Part shown: one piece after another, positions 34,517 through 43,680 of the stretch | Layout of the letters: each line of letters opens with the position of its first letter | Position numbering within the stretch: position 1 is the first letter of the stretch | From: Mycolicibacterium neoaurum | GTDB lineage: Bacteria > Actinomycetota > Actinomycetes > Mycobacteriales > Mycobacteriaceae | DNA: 64,000 nucleotides | Direction: 5' to 3' | NCBI RefSeq assembly: GCF_036946495.1 | Contig: NZ_JAQIIX010000001.1 | Location: 62,001-126,000, forward strand | Position numbers and translations under genes: made by a program | The notes under the pieces: generated by a model | What the model saw: only the letters and a program-made list of their open reading frames with translations | Databases searched by the model: none | What the model was told of the DNA's origin: nothing

Positions 34517-35455
34517 GTGAAGCTCGCCCGGCCTGATCTCTTCCATCCGCGCATCGTTCTGGCCAGTTGTGCCGCCCTGCCCGAAGGGGACAGCGATGAC
34601 GACGGGCTGGTCAATGCGCTGCGTGGGCGTGGTCTGCACGTGCAATGGTGTGCCTGGGACGATCCGGCGACGTTGGAAGTCGACCTGGTGGTGCTGCGCG
34701 CAACCTGGGACTACACCGAGCGCATCGGTGAGTTCCTGGCCTGGACGCGGGCGGTGCGCAATCTGCTGAACCCACCGGAGATGGTCGCCTGGAACACCGA
34801 TAAGCACTATCTGCTGGACCTGGCCGATGACGGACTGCCAATCGTGCCGACCCGGTACTTCGCGGCCGATCAGGCTGTCCGGGTGCCCGACGGGGAGGTG
34901 GTGGTCAAACCCGCCGTCGGTGCCGGTTCCGCGGGCGCTCAGCGGTTCGTCGACGCCGAATCCGCATTGGCCCACGCCGCCCGGTTGCAGGCCGACGGGC
35001 GGGCGGTGCTGGTGCAGCCCTACGACCCGCGCATCGCCGTGGGTGAGACCGCGCTGGTCTTCCTCAACGGCCAACCCTCGCACGCCTTCACGAAGGGGCC
35101 GATCCTGCCGCCCGCCGGGCGCGAGCCCGAGTTCGAGGAGACCGGTACGTTCGCCGCCGAGAAGCTCGGGTCCGCGGACCCGGCCGAGGAGGTGTGGGAG
35201 CTCGGCCATGCCGCGGTGGCCGCCGCCACCCATCGGTTCGGCATCGCCACCGGCGATCTGCTCTACGCCAGGGTCGACGTCATCGGCGGCGCCGAGGATC
35301 CTCGGCTGCTGGAACTGGAACTTGTCGAGCCGTCCCTGGGCTTCCGTCAGCTCCCGGCGACCGAAAAGCAGCGTGCCGAGCGCGAATACGCCGTGGGCGT
35401 CGAATCCGCGCTACAGCGGCTGGGTCTCGGTCCGCTGTCGCACCGGGACCGCTAG
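34517..35455 (+). CDS. ATP-grasp ligase-like protein
   Basis: A 312-residue cytoplasmic protein. It has a pre-ATP-grasp domain (WDYTERIGEFLAW), the NTDKHYLLDLADDGLPIVPT linker, the ATP-binding strand VVVKPAVGAGSAG, LVQPYDP, and a metal-site segment LLELELVEPSLGFRQLP. The pattern resembles the ATP-grasp group that includes the D-cycloserine ligase DcsG and RimK-like peptide ligases. The substrate cannot be told. GTG 34517 starts six bases after a TATCAT element. The last four bases overlap the convergent ABC transporter gene. Confidence 0.8.
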   Translation: MKLARPDLFHPRIVLASCAALPEGDSDDDGLVNALRGRGLHVQWCAWDDPATLEVDLVVLRATWDYTERIGEFLAWTRAVRNLLNPPEMVAWNTDKHYLLDLADDGLPIVPTRYFAADQAVRVPDGEVVVKPAVGAGSAGAQRFVDAESALAHAARLQADGRAVLVQPYDPRIAVGETALVFLNGQPSHAFTKGPILPPAGREPEFEETGTFAAEKLGSADPAEEVWELGHAAVAAATHRFGIATGDLLYARVDVIGGAEDPRLLELELVEPSLGFRQLPATEKQRAEREYAVGVESALQRLGLGPLSHRDR

Positions 35456-36507
35456 GCCGAGTCGGCGAGGCGTACACCGGTCTGCACGTCGAACCGGTGC
35501 ACGTCGCGGGCGGACAGGGCGACGGGCGTGCCGACGGGAATATCGCTCAGAGCCGGCGCGTCGACCACGCTGGTCAGCTGCTGATCGGCTGCACGCAGCG
35601 TGACGATGGCGCGCGGACCGAGCAGTTCGACGAGTTCGACCACCACCGAGGCCTGTGCGTCCGGGGTCAGGAGCAGATCGTCGGCTCGTACCCCGATGGT
35701 GACCGCGGCGGCATCCGGTCCACCGACATCGATCCGCACGCCGGCATCCGTGCGCAGTTGCCCACCGGTTACCGCGCCATCGATCAGGTTCATCTTCGGG
35801 CTGCCGACGAAAGTCGCCACGAAGGTGTCCGCCGGTCGCCGGTAAACCTCCGCGGGCGGCCCGGCCTGGGCGATGCGACCTTCGCGCATCACCACGATGC
35901 GGTCCGAGAGGGTCATCGCCTCTTCCTGGTCATGGGTCACATACAGCGAGGTGATGCCCAATTTGCGTTGCAGGCGCAGCAATTCGGTGCGGGTCTCCAC
36001 CCGCAACTTGGCATCGAGATTGCTCAGGGGCTCGTCGAACAGGAACACCGCGGGCTCGCGGATGATGGCCCGGCCGATCGCGACACGCTGCTGCTGGCCG
36101 CCGGACAAATCCTTTGGCTTGCGTTCGACCAGCTTTCCCAGACCGAGTGATTCGGCGACCTCGTCGGCCCGACGCAGTGCCTCGTCACGCCCGATCTTCT
36201 TGGCACGCAACGGGAAAGCGATGTTCTCCCGCACAGTCAGATGCGGGTAGAGCGCATAGTTCTGGAACACCATCGCGATATCGCGATCCTTGGGCTCCAG
36301 GTGGGTGACGTCCCGGTCGCCGATGTGGATGGTGCCGCTGCTGACCTGTTCCAGACCGGCGAGCATGCGCAGCGAGGTGGTCTTACCGCACCCCGAGGGG
36401 CCGACCAGGACTGTCATGCTGCCGTCGGCCAGCTCCAGATCGAGATCCGAGACGACTGTGGCCGATCCGTAGGATTTGCCGACTCCCGTGAACGTCACCG
36501 ATGCCAT
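35452..36507 (-). CDS. sugar ABC transporter ATPase (MalK/UgpC type)
   Basis: A 351-residue ABC ATPase of the carbohydrate-importer class. Walker A GPSGCGKTT, Q-loop FQNYALYPH, signature LSGGQQQR, Walker B VFLFDEPLSNLD and the switch His in VTHDQEEA are intact; a C-terminal TOBE/OB regulatory domain (about 240-345) follows. It is the last gene of the minus-strand uptake operon, 21 bases after the MalG-type permease. In other systems the TOBE domain receives regulatory signals. Confidence 0.93.
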   Translation of the reverse strand: MASVTFTGVGKSYGSATVVSDLDLELADGSMTVLVGPSGCGKTTSLRMLAGLEQVSSGTIHIGDRDVTHLEPKDRDIAMVFQNYALYPHLTVRENIAFPLRAKKIGRDEALRRADEVAESLGLGKLVERKPKDLSGGQQQRVAIGRAIIREPAVFLFDEPLSNLDAKLRVETRTELLRLQRKLGITSLYVTHDQEEAMTLSDRIVVMREGRIAQAGPPAEVYRRPADTFVATFVGSPKMNLIDGAVTGGQLRTDAGVRIDVGGPDAAAVTIGVRADDLLLTPDAQASVVVELVELLGPRAIVTLRAADQQLTSVVDAPALSDIPVGTPVALSARDVHRFDVQTGVRLADSA

Positions 36508-36528
36508 GGAAAATGCAACCTCACTTGT

Positions 36529-37356
36529 CTAGTACTTGACCGCGCCGCCGCTGATCCCTTGGACCAGGCGTCGCTGGATGAAGAAGCTCGCAACCACGAC
36601 CGGGATGATCGCGATCATGATCGCCGCACTCATGGTGCCGATCTGCACACCGCGGAAGGTGTTGAAGTTCGCGATCGCCACCGGCAGGATCGCGGCGTTT
36701 CCGGGTGCCAGGATCAGCCCGTAGAACAGGTCGTTCCAGGACAGCGTGAAACCGAAGATCCCAGCGGCGCCGATCCCCGGGAACACCTGCGGCAGCACCA
36801 CCATCCGGAAGGCCTGCCAGCGGGTGAACCCGTCCACGCGAGCCTGCTCCTCCAGCGACGCGGGTACGGCCTCGAAGAACCCGATCAGGAACCAGGTCAC
36901 CAGCGGCAGGACGAAGGACAGATGCGCGAAGATGACCGGGACGATGGTGTCGGTCAACCGCAGTGCATGCGCCATGGTCAGGAACGGGAACACCATCACC
37001 GCCGGCGGAACCACCTGCGCGGCAAGCATCCCGAAACGGGTCAGCGATCCGCCCGCGCGGTACTTGGCGATCACGTAGGCACCCATGCTGCCCACCACCA
37101 GGCTGATCGCCACGGTGATCACACCGACCAGCGCGCTGCGTCCCGCTGCGGCGAACACCCCGGAGTCGAACACCGCCTGCCAGTTGGCCAGGCTGGGTGT
37201 GAAGGCGATGAGGAAGGGTTCCGACATCTGCTCGGGTGTCTTGAAACTGGCCAGCGCCACCCAGGCGATCGGGAAGAGCACGAAGACAAAGGCCGCGGTC
37301 AGAAATGCCAGCCGCAGCACCTGTAACGGGCGCACTCCGGTGCGAGCTGTGCTCAT
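36529..37356 (-). CDS. sugar ABC transporter permease (MalG type)
   Basis: A 275-residue permease with six predicted membrane helices. The EAA loop that touches the ATPase reads EEQARVDGFTRWQAFRMVVLPQ on two lines of helix, with the usual Gly in the turn. The N-terminus (STARTGVRPLQVLRL) is cytoplasmic. Start ATG 37356 overlaps the end of the MalF-type gene by four bases. Function: membrane half-channel of a carbohydrate or polyol importer. Confidence 0.92.
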   Translation of the reverse strand: MSTARTGVRPLQVLRLAFLTAAFVFVLFPIAWVALASFKTPEQMSEPFLIAFTPSLANWQAVFDSGVFAAAGRSALVGVITVAISLVVGSMGAYVIAKYRAGGSLTRFGMLAAQVVPPAVMVFPFLTMAHALRLTDTIVPVIFAHLSFVLPLVTWFLIGFFEAVPASLEEQARVDGFTRWQAFRMVVLPQVFPGIGAAGIFGFTLSWNDLFYGLILAPGNAAILPVAIANFNTFRGVQIGTMSAAIMIAIIPVVVASFFIQRRLVQGISGGAVKY

Positions 37357-38222
37357 CGGGCTGTGCTCCGTTCCGCCGCGCGGTTGCGCTCCATGGCACG
37401 GAAGGCCACCACGATGACGGCCAGCACGAGTACCAGCACGATGAAGGCCATCGCACTGGCCTGGGCCAGCCGGAAGAACTGGATGCCCTCCAGGTACATG
37501 TAGAACTGCAGGGTCTGGGTTTCGGTGCCCGGCCCGCCACGGGTGGTGGCGTAGACGTATTCGAACACCCGCAGTGCGTCCAGGCCCCGCAACAGCACCG
37601 CCACCGTCAGCACCGGGGCGAGCATCGGGATGAGAACCCTGCGCAGCCGGTACACCGGACCGGCCCCGTCGACCTTGGCGGCCTCCATGGGTTGCTTGGG
37701 CATGGACTCCAGGCCGGCAAGGATCAGCAGAACCATGAACGGCGTCCACTGCCAGACATCGACGAAGGCCAGTGTCAGCAATGCCTTTCCGGCGCCGAAG
37801 AAGTCGTAGTCGGCACCGACGGCGTGCAACAGCGCCGGGACAGCGCCGATCTGGTCATTGAGCAGGAAGCGGAAGATCAGGCCGACGGCAATGGGAGTGA
37901 TGAACATCGGCGCCAGCACGATGGCCCGGGACAGGTCCTTGGCCCAGCGCTGCTGGTGCAGGGCCAACGCCAGGGCGAAACCGAGCACCAGTTCGGCGCT
38001 GACGGCGATCAACACGTAGCCGCCGGTGGTGGCGAAGGCCTCCCAGAACGCCGAATTGGACAGGGCGGAGGTGAAATTGGCGACGCCGACGAAGTCGGGC
38101 TGGCCGCGATCGGTCAGCTTGTAGTCGGTCACTGACAGATACGCCGCGTAACAGAGCGGGAATCCGACGGCCACGGCAAACAGGGCGAGCAACGGCATCA
38201 ACATGCCACGCGTGAAATTCAT
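37353..38222 (-). CDS. sugar ABC transporter permease (MalF type)
   Basis: A 289-residue permease with six predicted helices. The EAA loop includes EAAKVDGAGPVYRLRRVLIP (about 184-203). MNFTRGMLMPLL is taken as the start: the frame is open further upstream but without coding character. It begins 49 bases after the lipoprotein gene and pairs with the MalG-type subunit. Confidence 0.92.
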   Translation of the reverse strand: MNFTRGMLMPLLALFAVAVGFPLCYAAYLSVTDYKLTDRGQPDFVGVANFTSALSNSAFWEAFATTGGYVLIAVSAELVLGFALALALHQQRWAKDLSRAIVLAPMFITPIAVGLIFRFLLNDQIGAVPALLHAVGADYDFFGAGKALLTLAFVDVWQWTPFMVLLILAGLESMPKQPMEAAKVDGAGPVYRLRRVLIPMLAPVLTVAVLLRGLDALRVFEYVYATTRGGPGTETQTLQFYMYLEGIQFFRLAQASAMAFIVLVLVLAVIVVAFRAMERNRAAERSTAR

Positions 38223-38271
38223 CGGTGCCACCCCCGCCGCATGCCGGTCGGGACCGCCGGATTCCCTACGG

Positions 38272-39570
38272 TCACTGCTGGATCCGCTCCGCTGCTGCCT
38301 GCGCGTCGCGCAGGGCGTCGGCGACGCTCTTGTTCCCGGCGGCGGCATCGTTGAGCTCGGTGCCGACAGCCTGGATCATCTCCTCGCCGCCCTTGCCCTG
38401 GGTGAGCGGCGACGCGTCGGCCAGGATCTCACCGACGGTCTTGTAGTAGTCGGCACCATAACCGTCGGACAGCACCTTCTGGTTGGTCAGCGAGCTCTGC
38501 CGGATGACCGCACCACCGTCGGCGACGCGTTCGGCGTCGATATCCGGCGAGGTCACCCAGGAGGCGAACGCCCACGCCGCGTCGGCGGCACCGGAGTTGG
38601 CCGGAATGGCCCAGCTCCACAGCCCGAGTGCGGATTTGCCGCCGGGGATGGGAGCCAGCGCGAACTGGCCGGCTCGCGGGCCGGAGGCACCCTCGGGATC
38701 GTTGAGCGCGGGCAGGTTCCAGTTGTAGCCGATCATCGAGGCCGCGTTGCCACCGGAGACCGAACGGAATGCCTCGTCGAAACCCCAGGACAGGCTGTTG
38801 GCAGGGGCGGCGGTCCGGTAGGTCTCGATATAGGCCTCCAGCGCGCGGGCGGCCTCGGGGGTGTCCAGGGTGGGCTTGCCGTCGGAGCCGTAGATCGAGC
38901 CGCCCGCCGCGAACAACCAGTTGGCCCATTCCTCGAAGATCTTGTAACCGCGCTGGGGTTGCATCGCGATACCGGCGCGTTCGGGGGTCTTCAGGCGTTG
39001 TGAGGTGGAGACCAGCGCGTCCAGATCGGTCGGTGCGCTCAGCCCGGCGGCAGTGAGATCACCGGTGTTGTAGATGTAGCCGAGGGCGTAGTTGTAGAAC
39101 GGCACACCGTAGGTGGTGCCCTCGACATCGGTGATCTCGGTCAGCGAGTCGAAGAAGTCGTCCGGCCGGTAGTCGGTGGTGGCGGCGATACGGTCGTTCA
39201 GCGGCTCCAGGAAGCCGGCGTCAGCGAAATCGTCCATCCACGGGTTGTCCACCACGATCAGGTCGTAGGCCGGCTCGGAGGCCTGGAAGGAGGACACCAG
39301 CCGGTCGCGCATCTGGTCGAACGTCATGGTCTCGATCTCGACCTTGATACCGGGATACTTCTGATTGAACTGTCCGACAAGGCCTTTGACGATATCGGTA
39401 TCCGGGACGTTCTCCATCAGCACCCGCACGGTGGCGTTGGTGTCGGTGGGCACATCGCCCACGCCGGAGGAGCTCTGCTCGCCGGAGCCGCCGCTGCCTG
39501 CGCAGCCGGCGAGGGTGAGGCTGGTGGCGGCGATGATCGCGGTCAACCAGCGCGAGGTCGGTATTTTCAT
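38272..39570 (-). CDS. sugar-binding lipoprotein of ABC importer
   Basis: A 432-residue extracytoplasmic solute-binding protein of the MalE/UgpB cluster (SBP_bac_1). The signal peptide ends at LAGC with the lipidated Cys23, followed by a Gly/Ser linker. The mature part starts TVRVLMENVPDTDIVKGLV and has many Trp and Tyr residues, usual for carbohydrate stacking. The ATG follows GAGG. The ligand is unknown; a dehydrogenase plus kinase next door suggests a polyol or a free sugar. Confidence 0.92.
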   Translation of the reverse strand: MKIPTSRWLTAIIAATSLTLAGCAGSGGSGEQSSSGVGDVPTDTNATVRVLMENVPDTDIVKGLVGQFNQKYPGIKVEIETMTFDQMRDRLVSSFQASEPAYDLIVVDNPWMDDFADAGFLEPLNDRIAATTDYRPDDFFDSLTEITDVEGTTYGVPFYNYALGYIYNTGDLTAAGLSAPTDLDALVSTSQRLKTPERAGIAMQPQRGYKIFEEWANWLFAAGGSIYGSDGKPTLDTPEAARALEAYIETYRTAAPANSLSWGFDEAFRSVSGGNAASMIGYNWNLPALNDPEGASGPRAGQFALAPIPGGKSALGLWSWAIPANSGAADAAWAFASWVTSPDIDAERVADGGAVIRQSSLTNQKVLSDGYGADYYKTVGEILADASPLTQGKGGEEMIQAVGTELNDAAAGNKSVADALRDAQAAAERIQQ

Positions 39571-39647
39571 GGTCCTCACTTTTCTGTGTCCGTGGGGTCG
39601 AGCGGGGGATCGAGCGTGCAGGGGATCGGCCAGGCGATGGCGACGTC

Positions 39648-40433
39648 TCAGTCCATGTAGGCACCGCCGTTGACGGACAGTGCTTCGCCGGTGATGAAGC
39701 GGGCGTCCTCGGAGACCAGGAAGGCCACCGCCCGTGCCACGTCATCGGGGGTTTGCAGGCGGCCCAGCGGGGTGGCGTCGATCCAGGACTGGCGCACCCC
39801 GTCGGGGGTGGAGCCGCTGAGGGTGGCCTCCCATTCCAGCTCGCGGCTCTGCATCGGGGTGGCCACAAAGCCGGGGCACACACAGTTGACCGTGATGTCG
39901 TTGGCCGCCAATTCGAAGGCCATCGCCTGGGTGAGGCCGAGCACGCCGAACTTGGAAGCGACATAGTCGGCGAGGAAGGGCACCCGGCCCTGTTTGGCGG
40001 CCATCGACGCGGTGTTGACGATCGTCCCGTTGACCCCGGTCCGGATCATCGCCCTGGCGGCTGCCTGCCCGCACAGGAACACGCCCTTGAGATTGATGTC
40101 CAGGCTGCGGTCGAGCTGTTCGATCGAGACGTCGACGAAACGGGCCATCGCCGAGATGCCGGCATTGCTGACCCATGCGTGCAGGCCGAGGCGGTCGGCC
40201 ACATCGTCGGCCAGGGCGGAGGCGGCGGCGGCATCGGTGACATCGAGGCGGGAAGCCTCGTGCCCGGACCCGGTGAGACCTGCACGGGTCTGCTCGGCGG
40301 CCGCGGCATCGATATCGGAGACCACCACCCGCCATCCGCGCTCGGCGAGGGTGGTGGCGATGGCCCGGCCGATCCCCGAGCCGGCGCCGGTGACGACGGC
40401 GGTCTGGTTGGTGGGGTTGTCGAGGGTGGTCAT
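39648..40433 (-). CDS. short-chain dehydrogenase/reductase
   Basis: A 261-residue SDR oxidoreductase. The cofactor loop TGAGSGIG (residues 16-23), the NAG motif in VSNAGIS, the catalytic Ser of NTASMAA, YVASK with Tyr and Lys, and the PGFVATPM segment are present. An Asp in VVSDIDA at the end of beta2 favours NAD+ over NADP+. Between the kinase (four-base overlap) and the transporter, so it likely oxidises an imported polyol or reduces a ketose. Confidence 0.92.
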   Translation of the reverse strand: MTTLDNPTNQTAVVTGAGSGIGRAIATTLAERGWRVVVSDIDAAAAEQTRAGLTGSGHEASRLDVTDAAAASALADDVADRLGLHAWVSNAGISAMARFVDVSIEQLDRSLDINLKGVFLCGQAAARAMIRTGVNGTIVNTASMAAKQGRVPFLADYVASKFGVLGLTQAMAFELAANDITVNCVCPGFVATPMQSRELEWEATLSGSTPDGVRQSWIDATPLGRLQTPDDVARAVAFLVSEDARFITGEALSVNGGAYMD

Positions 40434-41917
40434 GGCCGGGCCTTTCGGGCGATGCGGTGGGATATCGGGGTGAGCACGTCGCCGAGTTCGCGCCATTGGG
40501 TGTAGGCCTCGGCGTATCGGTCGACGTTCTTCGGGTTGGGCAGGACGGGCTCGCCGAGGGTCTGGAACTTCGCGGTGCTGTCCCAGCCGTCCAGCAGTCC
40601 CGTGCCGACCGCGGCGATGACGGCCGCACCGAGTGAGGCACCGGGGTGCCCGACGACGGGCGACAGCGGTGTGTCGAGGACATCGGCGAGGATCTGCTTC
40701 CACAGCACCGATTTACTGCCGCCGTTGGTCACCAGCGCACGCTGCAACCCGACACCCATGGCGGCGAAGACTTCGGTGTGGTGCTTGAAGCCGAAGGCGA
40801 TCGCCTCCAGGACCGAGCGGTACATGTCGGCGCGGGTGTGTGCCAGGTCCAGGCCGACGAACGCGCCACGCAGGTCGGGATCGTGCAGCGGGCTCTTCTC
40901 GCCGAGAAAGTAGGGAAGGCAGAGGATTTCGGCCGGATTGCGGGTGTCGGCCTCATCGTCGAGGGCGACCAGGTCGATACCGCCGGACAGCGTCTGGAAC
41001 CAGCGGATCAGGCTGCCGCTGGTGGCCATGCATCCGTTGGGCAGCCAGCGGCCCGGTACCGGATGGGCATCGAGGTAGAGCCGGGCGTCGATGACCGGTG
41101 TATCGGCGGCGGCCAGGATATCCCCGGCACCGCCGAGTTTGACCAGCCAGTCGCCTGCGGTGTTGATGCCCGCGGCGTAGGCCGAGAGGACGTGATCGGC
41201 GCCGCCGACGATGAGCGGAAGTCCGGCATTCAGTCCGGTGGCCGCGGCGGCCGCGGCGCTCAGTTCGCCGGCCTGGGTACCCGGCGCCAGTACCGCGGGC
41301 ACCAGCTCGGGGGACAACCCCGCCGCGGTGTACATCGGTTCGAAGCGCTCACCCTCGACGGTGCCCAGCCCGGACTCCAGCGCCCAGTTCAGCTCGACGT
41401 GGGCGGGGGCGCCGAGCGCCATCAATGCCCAGTCGTAGGAGCCGACGAGATGGGCGGTGGCCGCCCAGTGCTGCGGCTCGTGGTGTTGCAGCCACAATGC
41501 CGTCGGCGCCACCGATTGCTGGGTGATGGCCGAACCGGTAGCGCGCAGGACCGTCGCGTCGTCCAGGGTGTTCTTCAGCTCGACGATCTCGGCGGTGGCG
41601 CGGGCGTCGTTCTGTAGCAGGGCCCGCCGTATTGGTGCGCCGTCGCGATCGACCGCGATGACGGCCGGGACCATACCGGTGGTGGACAACGCGGCGATGC
41701 GATCGCTGGCGACACCGGACTCGGCCAGCACCTCGCGGATTCCGGCATGGACATTGCGCAGCCATTGGGCGGGATCGGCCTCGGCATGGCCCGGGGCGTC
41801 CGAGAACAGCCGGCTCTCGTGGGTCGCCTGGGCGATGATGCGTGCGCGAGCGATGTCGACGAGCACGGTCTTGGTGCCGGTGGTGCCGATATCGATGCCG
41901 ATGGTGAACTCCGGCAT
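40430..41917 (-). CDS. FGGY-family carbohydrate kinase
   Basis: A 495-residue sugar kinase of the xylulokinase/glycerol kinase superfamily. The phosphate-1 motif GIDIGTTGTKTVLVD is at the N-terminus; the catalytic Asp is probably in IVGGADHVLSAYA; the adenosine motif VTNGGSKS and HPGASLGAAVIA lie in the C-terminal domain. The particular substrate (for example a ketopentose, tetrulose or ketohexose) cannot be told. It is the first gene of the minus-strand operon and shares its upstream region with the BtpA/SgcQ gene. Confidence 0.92.
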   Translation of the reverse strand: MPEFTIGIDIGTTGTKTVLVDIARARIIAQATHESRLFSDAPGHAEADPAQWLRNVHAGIREVLAESGVASDRIAALSTTGMVPAVIAVDRDGAPIRRALLQNDARATAEIVELKNTLDDATVLRATGSAITQQSVAPTALWLQHHEPQHWAATAHLVGSYDWALMALGAPAHVELNWALESGLGTVEGERFEPMYTAAGLSPELVPAVLAPGTQAGELSAAAAAATGLNAGLPLIVGGADHVLSAYAAGINTAGDWLVKLGGAGDILAAADTPVIDARLYLDAHPVPGRWLPNGCMATSGSLIRWFQTLSGGIDLVALDDEADTRNPAEILCLPYFLGEKSPLHDPDLRGAFVGLDLAHTRADMYRSVLEAIAFGFKHHTEVFAAMGVGLQRALVTNGGSKSVLWKQILADVLDTPLSPVVGHPGASLGAAVIAAVGTGLLDGWDSTAKFQTLGEPVLPNPKNVDRYAEAYTQWRELGDVLTPISHRIARKARP

Positions 41918-42002
41918 GCCATCCCTTCGGTCGGTCGCTGGATGTTTCTGGGGGTGGGACCACAATACTGACTCTGTTATATTCTCACAACAGGTGAGCG
42001 TC

Positions 42003-42043
42003 AATCACGAATAATCACGCAATCCCGCTGGATTTATGTGATT
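42003..42043. promoter_or_regulatory. candidate DeoR operator cluster
   Basis: Two direct copies of AATCACG at 42003 and 42013, one helical turn apart, and an inverted GTGATT at 42038-42043, in the 219-base divergent region between the kinase and BtpA/SgcQ genes. The same half-site occurs in a palindrome before the DeoR gene. The stretch is clearly more AT-rich than its surroundings, and a CTGTT/AACAG inverted repeat lies at 41974-41993. Confidence 0.5.
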
Positions 42044-42136
42044 AAGTAACATAGGTTTAACCACCAGCGCATCTGATCGCGACGCTCTTCCATCCCGTGA
42101 AGCTCTGAAAACCCATGAAGCGGAGAGGCAATCCCC

Positions 42137-42952
42137 ATGACCAGTTGGCTCGATGACGTATTCGGCGTGCAGAAGCCGGTAATCGCCATGCTGCACCTGG
42201 CCGCGCTGCCCGGCGACCCCGGATTCGACTCGGCGGCCGGGATCAAGGCCGTGGTCGAGCGCGCGAAGCAAGAGTTGGATGCGCTGCAGTCCGGCGGTGT
42301 CGACGGCGTCATGGTCTCCAACGAGTTCAGCCTGCCGTACCTGACCAAGACCGAGCCGATCACGGCGATCACGATGGCCCGGGTGATCGGCGAGCTGCTC
42401 GGGGACTTCACGGTGCCCTATGGCGTCAACGTGCTGTGGGACGGCCGGGCGTCGATCGATCTGGCGGTGGCCACCGGCGCACAGTGGGTGCGCGAGATCT
42501 TCACCGGCGTATACGCCAGCGATTTCGGACTCTGGGACACCAACGTCGGTGAGGTGGCCCGGCATCGGGCCCGCATCGGCGGTGCCGGCGTGAAGCTGTT
42601 GTTCAACATCGTGCCGGAGTCCGCGGTGTACCTGGCCCAGCGGGACCTGGCCTCGGTCACGGCCACCACCGTCTTCGCGACCAAGCCGGACGCGATCTGC
42701 GTCTCCGGTCTGACCGCCGGTGCCTCGACCGACACCCAGGCATTGCGGGTGGTCAAGGACAACGCCGGAGCGGTACCGGTTTTCGTCAACACCGGGGTGC
42801 GCGCCCACAATGCGGCCGAACAGCTGTCGATCGCCGACGGTGCGGTCGTCGGCACGTACTTCAAGGAGGACGGCAAGTTCGAGAACCGCGCTGTGGCGTC
42901 GCGGGCCGCCGAATTGATGGACGCGGTCAAGGAATTCCGTACCTCGTTATGA
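42137..42952 (+). CDS. BtpA/SgcQ-family TIM-barrel protein
   Basis: A 271-residue protein of the BtpA/SgcQ family. Seen: N-terminal KPVIAMLHLAALPGDPGF, GVDGVMVSNEFSLPY, the VPYGVNVLWDGRASIDLAVATGA stretch and, near the end, VPVFVNTGVRAHNA and VVGTYFKEDGKFEN. BtpA was named for photosystem I assembly in cyanobacteria, but SgcQ in E. coli lies in a sugar operon and the fold is a predicted phosphate-binding TIM barrel. Here it stands opposite a kinase and dehydrogenase and is coupled to a phosphatase, so a sugar-phosphate lyase, isomerase or nucleosidase is plausible. GGAGAGG precedes the ATG. Confidence 0.85.
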   Translation: MTSWLDDVFGVQKPVIAMLHLAALPGDPGFDSAAGIKAVVERAKQELDALQSGGVDGVMVSNEFSLPYLTKTEPITAITMARVIGELLGDFTVPYGVNVLWDGRASIDLAVATGAQWVREIFTGVYASDFGLWDTNVGEVARHRARIGGAGVKLLFNIVPESAVYLAQRDLASVTATTVFATKPDAICVSGLTAGASTDTQALRVVKDNAGAVPVFVNTGVRAHNAAEQLSIADGAVVGTYFKEDGKFENRAVASRAAELMDAVKEFRTSL

Positions 42953-43680
42953 GCGAGGACTTGCGGCTCCTGGCGATCGAGGCGGCGCGCCACGGCGCAG
43001 CGGTATGCATGCAGCACTGGGGTGCGCAGGTACCCATCACCACCAAGGCAGCCGCGGGTGACGTGGTGACCGCGGTGGACACCGCCGCCGAACAGACCGT
43101 CCGGGAGATCCTGCTCGCGGCCCGTCCCGATGATGGTGTGCTCGGTGAGGAACTGGCCGAACAGATCGGTACGGGGCCGGTTCAGTGGGTCGTCGACCCG
43201 CTCGATGGGACGACGAATTACGTTCGGCGCCTGCCGTTCTTCGGTACCTCGGTGGCGGCGCGTTCACGAGTGGACGGGTCCTGGTTGGCCGGCGCGGTGT
43301 GCGCGCCGGCCCTGGGCACCACCTGGAGCGCGGCAAAAGGGTATGGCGCCCGGGTCGATTCGGGTGGCGGCGAAGTCTCGCTGCCACTACCGCTCATGGA
43401 GTCCTCGGTGCGACTGCTCGGCACCGGGCTGTCGTATGACCCGGGCCACCGGCGCCGCCAGCTTCGCGATCTGGGGGCGGTGATGACCGGGTACACGGAT
43501 ATGCGCCGCTTCGGGGCCGCCGCACTCGACCTGTGCCTGCTGGCCCAGGGCAGCCTCGACGCCTTCGTCGAAGATGATCTGGCAGTGCACGATTGGGCCG
43601 CCGGTGCGCTCATCGCCGAGGAGGCCGGCGTGACGGTGGCGCGGGCCGAGGATGGCGGGGTCTCAGCGCGTCGACGCTGA
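42949..43680 (+). CDS. inositol-monophosphatase-family phosphatase
   Basis: A 243-residue Mg-dependent phosphatase. Metal ligands are visible in GEELAEQ, the WVVDPLDGTTNYV motif and HDWAAGALIAEEAG. The family acts on inositol phosphates, histidinol phosphate, fructose 1,6-bisphosphate or nucleotide phosphates. Its ATGA overlap with the BtpA/SgcQ gene ties it to the sugar locus. Its 3' end overlaps the convergent DeoR gene by 18 bases. Confidence 0.9.
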   Translation: MSEDLRLLAIEAARHGAAVCMQHWGAQVPITTKAAAGDVVTAVDTAAEQTVREILLAARPDDGVLGEELAEQIGTGPVQWVVDPLDGTTNYVRRLPFFGTSVAARSRVDGSWLAGAVCAPALGTTWSAAKGYGARVDSGGGEVSLPLPLMESSVRLLGTGLSYDPGHRRRQLRDLGAVMTGYTDMRRFGAAALDLCLLAQGSLDAFVEDDLAVHDWAAGALIAEEAGVTVARAEDGGVSARRR

